A stretch of 64,000 nucleotides of DNA from Gymnodinialimonas phycosphaerae (GTDB lineage Bacteria; Pseudomonadota; Alphaproteobacteria; Rhodobacterales; Rhodobacteraceae), in contig NZ_JAIMBW010000001.1 in the NCBI RefSeq assembly GCF_019195455.1, forward strand, positions 3,066,001 to 3,130,000, in the 5' to 3' direction. The translations under genes were made by a program, and so were the position numbers. Under the pieces are notes generated by a model. That model worked only from the letters and a program-made list of their open reading frames with translations. It was not told the origin of the DNA and did no database searches. How positions within the stretch are numbered: position 1 is the stretch's first letter; every line of letters starts with the position of its first letter. This document shows, piece after piece, positions 18,973-26,928 of this stretch.

Positions 18973-20265
18973 ATGGTCGATATCGCCACCCGCGTCTGGA
19001 ACCACAAATGGAAGATCGACCCGATCGTCCGCTCCCTGATCGATACCGATTTCTACAAACTCCTGATGTGCCAGTCGGTGTTCCGCAACAAGCCCGACAC
19101 CCAGGTCCGCTTTTCGCTGATCAACCGCACCACGCGCATTCCGCTCGCCAACCTGATCGACGAGGGCGAGCTGCGCGAACAGCTTGACCATATCCGCACC
19201 CTCCGCCTGACGCGCGGCGAGTCCACCTGGATGCGCGGCAACACCTTCTATGGCAAACGCCAGATGTTCTCCCCCGAATTCATGGATTGGTTCGAGGCCC
19301 TGCAACTCCCCCCCTACCATCTGGAACGCGTCGGCGATCAGTATGAACTCACCTTCGAAGGCGCCTGGCCCGAGGTCATGCTCTGGGAAATTCCCGCGCT
19401 GTCCGTCCTGATGGAACTGCGCGGTCGCGCCGTCCTCGCCACCATGGGCCGGTTTGAACTGCAAGTCCTCTACGCCCGCGCCATGACCAAACTGTGGGAG
19501 AAGATCGAACGCCTCCGCGCGATCCCCGACCTGCGCGTCGCCGATTTCGGCACGCGGCGCCGTCACTCCTTCCTCTGGCAGGATTGGGCCGTCCGCGCGA
19601 TGCAGGAAGGCTTGGGCGACAGCTTCGCGGGCACCTCCAACTGCCTCATCGCCAAGAACCGCGATCTGGAGGCCATCGGCACCAACGCCCACGAACTCCC
19701 CATGGTCTACGCCGCCTTGGCTGAGGATGACGAGGCGCTTTTCCAGGCCCCCTACGACGTGCTGTCCGACTGGCATGATGAGCACTCCGGCAACCTGCGC
19801 ATCATCCTGCCCGACACCTACGGCACCCAAGGCTTCCTCGACAACGCGCCGGACTGGCTCGCCGGTTGGACAGGCATCCGCATCGACAGCGGCGACCCCG
19901 CCACCGCCGCCGAAATCGCGATTGCCTGGTGGAAAAGCCGCGGCGAAGACCCCCGCGAGAAGCTGGTGATTTTCAGCGACGGTCTGGACGTCGACAAGAT
20001 CGAGACCCTACAGGCCCAGTTTGCAGGCCGCGTCCGCGTGTCCTTCGGCTGGGGCACCCTGCTGACCAACGATTTCCGAGGCCTCGTAGACAACGACGCC
20101 CTCGCCCCGTTCAGCTTGGTGTGCAAAGCTGTTTCAGCGAACGGACACCCAACGGTCAAACTGAGCGACAACCCCGAGAAGGCCATGGGGCCTGAAGCCG
20201 AGATCGAGCGGTATAAGCGGGTGTTTGGGGTTGGGGAGCAGGAACGGGTGGAGGTGGTGGTTTAG
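18973..20265 (+). CDS. pncB: Nicotinate phosphoribosyltransferase
   Basis: Joins nicotinate to PRPP, the entry step of the Preiss-Handler NAD pathway. The 430-residue protein has the family N-terminus (SLIDTDFYKLLMCQSVF), the core VADFGTRRRHSFLWQDWAVR, the phosphorylated-His region IGTNAHELPMVYAAL, and PRPP/substrate-site motifs GWTGIRIDSGDPATAAE, VIFSDGLDVDKI and VSFGWGTLLTNDF. The start at 18973 (MVDIATRVWNHKWKID) is chosen by family N-terminus. Nicotinamidase in the same window makes its substrate. It is convergent with an AT-rich orphan gene. Confidence 0.95.
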   Translation: MVDIATRVWNHKWKIDPIVRSLIDTDFYKLLMCQSVFRNKPDTQVRFSLINRTTRIPLANLIDEGELREQLDHIRTLRLTRGESTWMRGNTFYGKRQMFSPEFMDWFEALQLPPYHLERVGDQYELTFEGAWPEVMLWEIPALSVLMELRGRAVLATMGRFELQVLYARAMTKLWEKIERLRAIPDLRVADFGTRRRHSFLWQDWAVRAMQEGLGDSFAGTSNCLIAKNRDLEAIGTNAHELPMVYAALAEDDEALFQAPYDVLSDWHDEHSGNLRIILPDTYGTQGFLDNAPDWLAGWTGIRIDSGDPATAAEIAIAWWKSRGEDPREKLVIFSDGLDVDKIETLQAQFAGRVRVSFGWGTLLTNDFRGLVDNDALAPFSLVCKAVSANGHPTVKLSDNPEKAMGPEAEIERYKRVFGVGEQERVEVVV

Positions 20266-20276
20266 TTATTTTTAAA

Positions 20277-21329
20277 CTAGAATAGGCCATCCTGGCGTGT
20301 GTCAAATATCGACCTATTCAAGTGATCTTCTAATCGCTGCTTGAGTTCTTTATTATTGATCTCTGGCGCATAATTTTCATCATTGTAGCTGATCACATTG
20401 AGGATCACGCAGTTCTTCCTGCGACCATTTTGCATTCTGTAGGCAGCTTGTCCGATGATCTCATCAATATTTTGAGAATTAATTCTCCCATCATCGAAAC
20501 GCCGCCAAAACAAAGGATCGTAAATGTGAAAATATGAAATAAGTCCACAGCCATCTCTACCTTTCCAACCCCGCTGACGATCTGCTCGATCCCAATTCGG
20601 CGAAGTTACAAAAAGTCTTACTGCTTCAAACGTCCACTTCTCCTCCTCCTCTCGCCTTACTGGAGTCACTCTCCGCTGAAATTCATCCCTGCGGATCGGA
20701 AACTCTGGAACATCCTCGAAACCAATCCCTGATACTTGAGCGTTTAGCTCTATACTTTCAAAAAATCGGTTCTTTGCTTCAAACAAATCTGGGAAATCGT
20801 CGATCTCGATACCGGTTTCTCGAAGGCTTCTAGTTGGTTGCGATAAGAAATTTCGGCTCAAGGACGTCAAAGCGCCCCCCGCAACGATCTGCGACTCAAA
20901 TTCACTAGCATCTTCTGTGGTTGTGATTTTTTCGGGGGTATTCTCGAACCAGTCTTCTACGGCAGAGCGCGCATTGTGGCCAAGTTCTTGACCCCACTGT
21001 TGAAGTGGTTGTCCAACGACTCCTTCGACGAAACCCTTTCCTAAATCACCAATCGATGCACCGAAAATTGACCCACCGACGAACACTGCTCCAGTAATTA
21101 CAACTACACCTAAGCGTTGCGCAAACGACCCTGCTTCGGGAGGCAGAACATAGATTCGGTACTGCAGCTGCCCTTCAAATAGGTCTTGGTTGAAGGACTC
21201 AACTATTTTCGAAAATTCTAACGCACTCGTAACAAAGGTTTCGATAGCGATAGCGTGCTGCGGCACATCATAAAAAATGGGAAATAAAATTACCGGGCGA
21301 CCAGCGCTGTCAAACGAAGCAATCTGCAT
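20277..21329 (-). CDS. Orphan protein in AT-rich patch
   Basis: A 350-residue protein of no recognised family. It has a glycine-rich hydrophobic segment (about residues 73-100, GVVVITGAVFVGGSIFGASI), a long charged middle region, and a C-terminal domain with CGLISYFHIYDPLFWRRFDD and NVISYNDENYAPEINN. Base composition and codon use are clearly more AT-rich than in pncB or arfB on either side, which suggests horizontal acquisition. The ATG at 21329 has an excellent ribosome binding site (AAGGAG). It stands next to the parDE pair, so both may belong to one acquired patch. Confidence 0.7.
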   Translation of the reverse strand: MQIASFDSAGRPVILFPIFYDVPQHAIAIETFVTSALEFSKIVESFNQDLFEGQLQYRIYVLPPEAGSFAQRLGVVVITGAVFVGGSIFGASIGDLGKGFVEGVVGQPLQQWGQELGHNARSAVEDWFENTPEKITTTEDASEFESQIVAGGALTSLSRNFLSQPTRSLRETGIEIDDFPDLFEAKNRFFESIELNAQVSGIGFEDVPEFPIRRDEFQRRVTPVRREEEEKWTFEAVRLFVTSPNWDRADRQRGWKGRDGCGLISYFHIYDPLFWRRFDDGRINSQNIDEIIGQAAYRMQNGRRKNCVILNVISYNDENYAPEINNKELKQRLEDHLNRSIFDTRQDGLF

Positions 21330-21437
21330 AGATTTTCTCCTTAATTCTGGAGCCTATCTTGTTTTCCTCATTGAGCAAGTCCTTTGCCCGCAAGCGCGTT
21401 TCTTGAAGTAGACAGTCACCTCTCGATATTTCAGCTT

Positions 21438-21725
21438 CTAAACCCACCCCACATCCATCCGCTGATGCAGTACCCGCACCACTGTCACGGCCACCTCATC
21501 CTCGCGGAAGAACACCACGTGGCTTCCCGCCAGTGCCCGCCGCAGCTCTGGCGCGATCTCGTCCGCCGAGCGGGAGGCCACCCGTCCACTTGCAACACCG
21601 ACAATCCGATCCTCGATCTTCGCATCGTATTTGACCGCTTGGTCGTATCCCCATCGCTCTTCGGTGTAATCCCAGATGTCTGCGATGTCCGCCGTGGCAT
21701 CGGCAGCGTAGTCAATGCGTTTCAC
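21438..21725 (-). CDS. parE: ParE/RelE-family toxin
   Basis: A 95-residue type II toxin: IDYAADATADIADIWDYTEE, RWGYDQAVKYDAKIEDRIVG, SHVVFFREDEVAVTVVRVLH and QRMDV are the ParE fold and C-terminal strand motif. ParE toxins usually poison DNA gyrase, while RelE relatives cut mRNA; the ParD partner favours ParE. The GTG start overlaps the antitoxin stop (GTGA), the usual coupling for such pairs. A longer frame exists to 21791 but would lie inside parD. Confidence 0.9.
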   Translation of the reverse strand: MKRIDYAADATADIADIWDYTEERWGYDQAVKYDAKIEDRIVGVASGRVASRSADEIAPELRRALAGSHVVFFREDEVAVTVVRVLHQRMDVGWV

Positions 21726-21985
21726 TCGGCGGCTTTCAACTTGGCTTCGTATTCCGCACGTCTGCTCTCCCGGAACTCGTCCCAGTTCCACTCAGTCGCA
21801 ATCCCACTTGCATCCCCCTTCGCAATCTCTGCGCGAAGGCGTTCCAGCTTCGCCTCTTCCTCCTCCAGCAACCGCAACCCCGCCCGGATCACGTCACTAG
21901 CCGAGCCGTAGCGGCCTTCTTTCACCTTCTCGTCGATGAACTCTCCGAAGTGATCCCCCAAGGAGACGGATGTATTGCGAGCCAT
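21722..21985 (-). CDS. parD: ParD-family antitoxin
   Basis: An 87-residue antitoxin with an N-terminal ribbon-helix-helix (ARNTSVSLGDHFGEFIDEKV, GRYGSASDVIRAGLRLLEEE) that binds its own operator, and a charged C-terminal tail that neutralises ParE. The ATG at 21985 with GGAGG just upstream begins the family sequence MARNTSVSLG. The frame is open further upstream only because it runs through a stray copy of the arfB 3' end. A 15-base palindrome at 22009-22023 is a likely autoregulatory operator. Confidence 0.92.
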   Translation of the reverse strand: MARNTSVSLGDHFGEFIDEKVKEGRYGSASDVIRAGLRLLEEEEAKLERLRAEIAKGDASGIATEWNWDEFRESRRAEYEAKLKAAE

Positions 21986-22008
21986 GTTGAAGCCTCCAAT
22001 TTTCGCTA

Positions 22009-22023
22009 TACCAATAATTGGTA
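22009..22023. promoter_or_regulatory. Palindromic operator of parDE
   Basis: TACCAAT-A-ATTGGTA is a perfect 15-base palindrome 23 bases upstream of the parD ATG, on the promoter side. ParD ribbon-helix-helix dimers typically bind such sites to repress their own operon. This is the only strong palindrome in the parDE leader. Confidence 0.65.
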
Positions 22024-22051
22024 CTCTACAGAGAAAATCAACCCTCTCCCA

Positions 22052-22111
22052 CAGCCCCCGCTTCTTCTTTGCCCTCACCCGCTTGCGCTTCATCTGCAAC
22101 GACACGCGCAC
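22052..22111 (-). repeat. Partial copy of the arfB 3' end
   Basis: On the minus strand this stretch reads VRVSLQMKRKRVRAKKKRG, against TRVSLNQKRKRVAEKKKRG in the real ArfB C-terminus 150-250 bases upstream. Similarity covers about 19 codons and then stops abruptly on both sides. It has no start of its own and reads into parD in frame. It looks like a duplicated tail left when the parDE segment arrived. Confidence 0.55.
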
Positions 22112-22233
22112 CGTCGCAACATCGGTGTCATAGCTGAAAACCCACTCAAAACACGGTTAATCAAACGTAAACAAAACAGATTTTACAAACAAAACAAACG
22201 CTTAACCCTCTGCTCAAGCTTGAGCAGCCCCCT

Positions 22234-22656
22234 TCACTCCTCCCCCACAGACCCCCGCAGCGCCTTCACCTCTCCGCGCTTTTTCTTCTCCGCCACCCGC
22301 TTCCGCTTCTGGTTCAAACTCACCCGAGTCTTGACCCGCCGTTTCGGCACCACCGTCGCCGCCTTCACCAGCTCCGCCAGCCGCTGCCGCGCGATCTCCC
22401 TGTTCCGGGCCTGGGACCGCTCCTCCGCCACGAACAGCACCAGCGCGCCCTCTTTCGTCCAGCGCCGTCCCGCCAGCCGCCTCAGCCGCGTCTTCACCGG
22501 GCCGGGCAGGTTCGGCGACCGCTCCGCCTCGAACCGCAGCTCCACCGCCGTGCTCACCTTGTTCACGTTCTGCCCGCCCGGCCCCCCCGCGCGCACGAAG
22601 CTTTCGGTGACTTCCCAATCCTCGATGCTGATTTTGTCGGTGATGCGAAGGGTCAT
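22234..22656 (-). CDS. arfB: Alternative ribosome-rescue factor ArfB (peptidyl-tRNA hydrolase)
   Basis: A 140-residue GGQ-domain protein that releases peptides from ribosomes stalled without a stop codon. The catalytic motif is in FVRAGGPGGQNVNKVST, followed by SQARNREIARQRLAELV and a basic C-terminal tail (RVSLNQKRKRVAEKKKRG) that enters the empty mRNA channel. The start at 22656 (MTLRITDKISIEDWEVTESF) is the family N-terminus. SmpB, the other rescue pathway, is 4 kb away. A partial copy of its tail lies at 22052-22111. Confidence 0.93.
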   Translation of the reverse strand: MTLRITDKISIEDWEVTESFVRAGGPGGQNVNKVSTAVELRFEAERSPNLPGPVKTRLRRLAGRRWTKEGALVLFVAEERSQARNREIARQRLAELVKAATVVPKRRVKTRVSLNQKRKRVAEKKKRGEVKALRGSVGEE

Positions 22657-22713
22657 GGCGCCATACAAATGTAAGTAAGGGATCTCTACAGGTTCATTAT
22701 AGCGAAATCCCAA

Positions 22714-22746
22714 CCAAAAAGGGCTGCCCAAGGTGAGCAGCCCTTT
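22714..22746 (-). terminator. Rho-independent terminator of the mini-gene
   Basis: On the minus strand AAAGGGCTGC (22746-22737) pairs with GCAGCCCTTT (22727-22718) around a 9-base loop, followed by a T-run. It ends the transcript carrying the 18-codon ORF and separates it from arfB. Confidence 0.8.
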
Positions 22747-22817
22747 CGAGAAATCAGGAGGTGGGCGCGGTCAGAACCAGCGGCTCACCTGGGTTGGGCT
22801 GTTGGCCCTAGGGTTGC

Positions 22818-22874
22818 CTAAAGGCGTACCCCCCAAGTTGTCCCGACACCATTCTCCAATACCTCTCTAGACAC
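22818..22874 (-). CDS. 18-residue ORF with near-ideal ribosome binding site
   Basis: A GTG start 7 bases after AGGAGG (within AAGGAGGTGATCC) encodes VSREVLENGVGTTWGVRL and stops with TAG. It is too short for family recognition. The ribosome binding site is far better than in any neighbouring gene, which argues that translation here matters, either for the peptide or as a leader. The alternative is that the SD is a ribosome decoy within a regulatory RNA. Confidence 0.35.
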   Translation of the reverse strand: MSREVLENGVGTTWGVRL

Positions 22875-22945
22875 TGGATCACCTCCTTCCGATTTTGTTT
22901 CAACTATCGTTAGGTTGGCACACATTTGGTGGATGTCAAAACTTT

Positions 22946-23563
22946 TTACGCAGGATGTGCCAGAATTTTCCGTGTGAGCAGGCGGAACGGCACCAGTGCG
23001 ATCAAGGCAAGGGCAAGTTTGACACCCCAATCAGCAAGGGCCAACGACACCCAAAGCGGGGCCTCGGGGCCCATGCCAAGGACCGGAAGCACCTCGTTCG
23101 CCCAGGCCACATCGCCGGGCAGGACGCCGGTAAGTGCACCCGAAAAGGCGATGAAGAAGAACAGCGCCGTATCGACGGACGATCCGATTATGCTAGAGAT
23201 TACAGGTGCTTGCCACCACCCCCCATTGCGCAGGCGATCAAAGATCGCCACGTCCAGCAGCTGCGCGGTCAGGAACGCAATGCCACTGCCAAGCGCGATG
23301 CGCAGCGTCACCAGCGGGCCAAATTCGCCCATGATCTGCGTCCCGATGAGCGAGCAGATGACGCCCACGATGAAGCCCGCGAACACAACTTTGCGAGCAA
23401 CCGACGCGCCATAGACACGGTTCATCACATCGGTGACGAGGAAGGCGAGCGGATAGGTGAAGGCACCCCACGTCAGCCATTGGCCGAACAGGAATTGCAC
23501 AAGGATGTTCGAGGCCACCACGATGGCCGCCATGGCGAGGACGCCGGGCAGGAGTCTGGTCAT
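22946..23563 (-). CDS. Queuosine precursor transporter (YhhQ family)
   Basis: A 205-residue inner-membrane protein of the COG1738/VUT family that imports preQ0/preQ1 for queuosine in tRNA. About six helices are visible (AAIVVASNILVQFLFGQW, AFTYPLAFLVTDVMNRVYGA, VVFAGFIVGVICSLIGTQIM, SGIAFLTAQLLDVAIFDRLR, SSVDTALFFFIAFSG, a C-terminal helix). The motif YPLAFLVTDVMNRVYG is characteristic. The ATG at 23563 matches the family start; a TTG start at 23650 would overlap the aminotransferase stop. It probably follows the aminotransferase in one unit. Confidence 0.9.
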   Translation of the reverse strand: MTRLLPGVLAMAAIVVASNILVQFLFGQWLTWGAFTYPLAFLVTDVMNRVYGASVARKVVFAGFIVGVICSLIGTQIMGEFGPLVTLRIALGSGIAFLTAQLLDVAIFDRLRNGGWWQAPVISSIIGSSVDTALFFFIAFSGALTGVLPGDVAWANEVLPVLGMGPEAPLWVSLALADWGVKLALALIALVPFRLLTRKILAHPA

Positions 23564-23646
23564 TGATATGGTTTCCGTTTTTTCAAGGTAGTCGGAGACT
23601 TGGCCCAGAATGAGCAGGCGCTGGCTACGCTCCTTCTGGTCGTCCG

Positions 23647-24828
23647 TCAACCCAGCACGGCCGCCAAACCACGGGCCACCTTGGGGATATTATCCACCGT
23701 CAGCCCCGCCACATTCATCCGCCCGTCCCCCACGACATATATGCCGTGATCCTCGCGCAGGGCCGCCACCTGAGCGGGCGAAGCCCCGATCAAGGAGAAC
23801 ATGCCCTGATGCGCCGCGAAGAACCCAAAGCGGTCCGATCCCGTCTCGGCCCGCAGCGCATCCGCAAGCGCTCGGCGATTCCGGGTCATGCTGTCGCGCA
23901 TGGCGGTCAGTTCCGCGTCCCACATCTGCCGCAGGTCAGCGTCGTGCAGGATCAGATCCACACACCGCGCCCCGTGGTCCGGCGGAAATGAGAAATTGTT
24001 GCGGTTCATCGCGGTCAGATGCCCCTGCGCCGCGGCGCGCGCGCCCTCACTTGTCGCGATCAGGGCGACCCCCGCGCGCTCTCGGTAGAGGCCGAAATTC
24101 TTAGAGCAGCTGGCGGCGAGGAACAGTGTCGGCACCTTTTGCGCCAGCAACCGCGTTCCGGCGGCGTCCTCGACCAGCCCGGCGCCGAATCCCTGATAGG
24201 CCATGTCCACGAGGGGAATGGCACCTGTCTTCAGGCAAATCGCTGCGACTTCCTCCCAATCGGCAAGGGTCAAATCCGCTCCGGTCGGGTTGTGACAACA
24301 CCCGTGCAGGACGATCACGTCGCCCGCGCGGGCGTTGCGTAGATCGTCCATCATCCCATCGCGATCCAGGCCGTTGGTGTTTCGGTCAAGGTAGCGATAG
24401 CTGCGGCGCGCCAGCCCAAGATGGTCCGTCATCCCCGCATGGATCGGCCAGCTTGGGTCGGAAACCCAGACCTGCGCATCCGGGGTCAACGTTCGCACCA
24501 GCTCCAGGATCTGGCGCATGGCGCTGGTGCCCCCCACGGTAGCAATGCCCGCAATGCGCGCCTCTGGCACAGCATCGGCCAGAAGCAGATCGCGCATGCC
24601 AGAAATGAACGCCGCGTCGCCGGCAAAGCCCAGGTAGGCCTTCGTGGTCTGCGCCTCCAGGATCCGGCGCTCTGCCTCTTTCACCGCGCCCATGACAGGG
24701 GTCACGCCATCCGCGTTACGGTAGAGGCCGACCAGAAGGTCAACCTTGCCGGGCCGCGGATCCGCCGCGAATTGGCCCGTCAGTTGGAAAATCTTGTCCG
24801 GCGCGGGGGCGGTGAGGGTTTCGAACAT
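23647..24828 (-). CDS. Aromatic amino acid aminotransferase (class I/II, PLP)
   Basis: A 393-residue fold-type I aminotransferase of the aspartate/tyrosine group (AspC/TyrB). Visible are DLLVGLYRNADGVTPVMGAV, QTTKAYLGFAGD, the cofactor-site HGCCHNPTGADLT, VDMAYQGFGAG, and the PLP-lysine region ASCSKNFGLYRERAGV. The Arg carboxylate ligand lies in the C-terminal SGxR-like GDGRMNVAGL. It converts aromatic or dicarboxylic amino acids to keto acids; the exact preference cannot be read. ATG at 24828 (MFETLTAPAPDKIFQL) is the family start. Confidence 0.9.
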   Translation of the reverse strand: MFETLTAPAPDKIFQLTGQFAADPRPGKVDLLVGLYRNADGVTPVMGAVKEAERRILEAQTTKAYLGFAGDAAFISGMRDLLLADAVPEARIAGIATVGGTSAMRQILELVRTLTPDAQVWVSDPSWPIHAGMTDHLGLARRSYRYLDRNTNGLDRDGMMDDLRNARAGDVIVLHGCCHNPTGADLTLADWEEVAAICLKTGAIPLVDMAYQGFGAGLVEDAAGTRLLAQKVPTLFLAASCSKNFGLYRERAGVALIATSEGARAAAQGHLTAMNRNNFSFPPDHGARCVDLILHDADLRQMWDAELTAMRDSMTRNRRALADALRAETGSDRFGFFAAHQGMFSLIGASPAQVAALREDHGIYVVGDGRMNVAGLTVDNIPKVARGLAAVLG

Positions 24829-24845
24829 CGGCAAGCCTCAGGGGG

Positions 24846-25412
24846 TCAGGGAAATCGAGCGGGATCGCGGTCGTAGGCCAGCACTCGCATCCGCTCCTCA
24901 CGGCTGACGGGCACGAAACCCATCTTCTGATAGAGGCGTAGGGCAGCGGGGTGATCCAGGGTGCAGGTGTTCACCGTCATCTTTTCCACCCCGTCGCGCG
25001 CCCAACCGGTCGCAATCGCCGTCTGCACCAGAAGCGGCCCAAGACCCGTGCCGACCGCTTGGGGCACCAGCCCGAAATACGCGAGGTCGCATTCGCCGGG
25101 CACCCGCCAATCAAGCATGAAGAACCCGGCGGGCCAGCCGTTCTTGATTGCCGTCCAGATCACCACATCCGGGCTGCGCACAAAGGCTTGCAGGGCGGCG
25201 GGGTCTTCCTCGGCCTGATCGAAACGGTCCTGCCACTCGTACTCGCGCCCCACGGCGTCATAGAGCGACAGGAAATACCACACGGGCGGGTCGATCGCCC
25301 GGTCCAGGCGGACGTCGCCGGGCAATTGTGCCGGGCCGTACGGGGGTCGCTCGGGCATTTCCAGGTAGGTGATCGTGAAGGGCACTTCCGTCCCCGCAGG
25401 GAGAACGCTCAT
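24846..25412 (-). CDS. GNAT-family N-acetyltransferase
   Basis: A 188-residue protein. The C-terminal half has the GNAT core: WPAGFFMLDWRVPGECDLAY, FGLVPQAVGTGLGPLLVQTA (acetyl-CoA pyrophosphate loop Q/R-x-x-G-x-G/A) and LYQKMGFVPVSREERM. The N-terminal half (LEMPERPPYGPAQLPGDVRL) is unusual for simple GNATs. The substrate is unknown. The ATG at 25412 overlaps the sulfurtransferase stop (ATGA), so the pair is co-translated, in line with one operon running from sseA to the queuosine transporter. Confidence 0.85.
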   Translation of the reverse strand: MSVLPAGTEVPFTITYLEMPERPPYGPAQLPGDVRLDRAIDPPVWYFLSLYDAVGREYEWQDRFDQAEEDPAALQAFVRSPDVVIWTAIKNGWPAGFFMLDWRVPGECDLAYFGLVPQAVGTGLGPLLVQTAIATGWARDGVEKMTVNTCTLDHPAALRLYQKMGFVPVSREERMRVLAYDRDPARFP

Positions 25413-26272
25413 CCCGTTTCGACCTTCAACTGCTCGAACTGCCCCCACTCGGACCACGAGCCGTCGTACAGTGAAACATCCATGTGCCCCAGCCGCGTCA
25501 GCCCCAACATCAGGATCGCCGCCGTCACACCGGACCCACAGGTGGTGATGATCCGCTTGTCCATATCCACGCCTCCCGCCTCGAACGCGGCGCGCAGGGC
25601 GGCGCCCTCTTTCATCGTACCGTCCGCGTTGAACAGCGTCGCATAATGGACGTTCTTGGAATTCGGGATACGCCCGGAACGCAACTCGGGGCGCGCCTCG
25701 GGCTCTTCGCCCCTGAACCGGGCGGGCGACCGGGCGTCAACGATCTGCCAATCCCCGAGTTTGCTTGCAGACGCGACCTGCGTGACATCCTTCACCAAAT
25801 GGGCCTGGCGTTGCACCGTCATGTGGCGGTCGCGCACGATCGGGGGCATGTCCTCCATGGCGCGCCCTTCGTCCAGCCACTTGGGCAAACCGCCGTCCAG
25901 AACCGCGACATCTGTCTTTCCCATCAAACGGAAGTTCCACCAGACCCGCGGGGCCGAGAACATTCCCATGCCATCATAGACCACCACCTGATGCCCATCG
26001 CCCACGCCCATCGCCCGCATCCGGGACATGAACTTCTCCACCGGCGCCACCATATGCGGCAATGTCGAGCGCCCATCGGCGATCTCGTCGATATCGAAGA
26101 ACCGGGCGCCGGGGATGTGGCCCGCAGCATATTCGGCACGGGCATCGCGGCCCATATCGGCCAGATAGTAAGAGGCATCGATGATCCGCAGATCGGGATC
26201 GTCCAGATGCGCCGCCAACCACTCGGTCGAGACCAACGTCTTCGGGTCGTCGCCTACAATCACCCCGGCCAT
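25409..26272 (-). CDS. sseA: 3-mercaptopyruvate sulfurtransferase
   Basis: A 287-residue two-domain rhodanese. The N-terminal domain (VSTEWLAAHLDDPDLRIIDA, EYAAGHIPGARFFDIDEIAD) is inactive, and the C-terminal domain has WQIVDARSPARFRGEEPEAR, GRIPNSKNVHY and the active loop TTCGSGVTAAILMLGL. CGSGVTA marks 3-mercaptopyruvate rather than thiosulfate sulfurtransferases. It transfers sulfur from mercaptopyruvate to thiols or cyanide. ATG at 26272 (MAGVIVGDDPKTLVSTEW) is the family start; upstream codons are GC-rich filler. Confidence 0.93.
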   Translation of the reverse strand: MAGVIVGDDPKTLVSTEWLAAHLDDPDLRIIDASYYLADMGRDARAEYAAGHIPGARFFDIDEIADGRSTLPHMVAPVEKFMSRMRAMGVGDGHQVVVYDGMGMFSAPRVWWNFRLMGKTDVAVLDGGLPKWLDEGRAMEDMPPIVRDRHMTVQRQAHLVKDVTQVASASKLGDWQIVDARSPARFRGEEPEARPELRSGRIPNSKNVHYATLFNADGTMKEGAALRAAFEAGGVDMDKRIITTCGSGVTAAILMLGLTRLGHMDVSLYDGSWSEWGQFEQLKVETG

Positions 26273-26407
26273 GGCACAGTCTCCCGTCACAATTGTTCCG
26301 GAAATGCCTACGCCGCCACCCGCGCCCACGCAAGGGCAGCGCATTGCCGCTCCCCGCTTCATCTTGCCAAATACAACTCAATCCGACGCGTGCCAAAGGC
26401 CCCAGCG

Positions 26408-26884
26408 TCAGCCGTTTTGCTTCAACAGCCGCGCCTTTTGCCGATCCCAATCGCGCTTGGCCGACGTCTCGCGCTTGTCCTGAGCCTTCTTGCCCTTGGC
26501 GATGCCGATCTTCAGCTTCACCAGACCCTTGTGGTTGAAGTACATCACGATCGGCACCAGCGTCATGCCTTCGCGCTGGGTGGCGTTCCAGAGCTTCGAC
26601 AGCTCTTTCTTCGACGCCAACAGCTTGCGTCGCCGCTTTTCCTCATGGCCGAAGGTCTTCGCCTGAACATAAGGCGCAATGTAGGAGTTCACGAGCCACA
26701 GCTCACCGTCCTTCACCTCGGCATAGCTCTCGGCGATGTTGCTCTGCCCCTGGCGCAGGCTCTTGACCTCGGACCCTTCAAGGATGATCCCAACCTCAAG
26801 ATCGCTTTCGATTGCATAATCGAAGCGGGCACGCCGGTTCTCGGCGATGACTTTGTAGTTTGGATTCTCGGGTTTCTTGGCCAT
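26408..26884 (-). CDS. smpB: SsrA-binding protein SmpB
   Basis: The 158-residue partner of tmRNA in trans-translation. Conserved blocks are [57 protein letters not shown] and the lysine-rich tail [20 protein letters not shown]. Length and start ([20 protein letters not shown]) match alphaproteobacterial SmpB. The tmRNA gene itself is not in the window. It is followed by sseA and preceded by an MFS gene, all on the minus strand. Confidence 0.97.
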   Translation of the reverse strand: MAKKPENPNYKVIAENRRARFDYAIESDLEVGIILEGSEVKSLRQGQSNIAESYAEVKDGELWLVNSYIAPYVQAKTFGHEEKRRRKLLASKKELSKLWNATQREGMTLVPIVMYFNHKGLVKLKIGIAKGKKAQDKRETSAKRDWDRQKARLLKQNG

Positions 26885-26928
26885 GGTCAGGGTTATCTAG
26901 GGACCCTGTCGGTGCAAGTCCACCGGAG

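Larger units (their letters stand above)
22714..22915 (-). ncRNA. Candidate small structured transcript with SD and anti-SD
   Basis: Starting downstream of TTGACA (22939-22934, minus strand; the -10 is poor, AACCTA), the transcript would hold AAGGAGGTGATCC (22888-22876), an exact match to the 16S anti-Shine-Dalgarno complement. About 115 bases later comes CACCTCCT (22763-22756), which can pair with AGGAGGTG of the same RNA. It ends in the terminator at 22714-22746. The combination suggests a self-sequestering mini-mRNA or a regulatory RNA. The promoter is the weakest part of the call. Confidence 0.4.

Noticed and set aside
20277..22656. A full genomic island or prophage remnant
   Set aside because: No integrase, transposase, tRNA target or phage structural gene; only two or three accessory genes.
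22876..22888. Fragment of a 16S rRNA gene because of GGATCACCTCCTT
   Set aside because: Only the last 13 bases match and no further rRNA sequence flanks it; it reads better as a strong SD on the minus strand.
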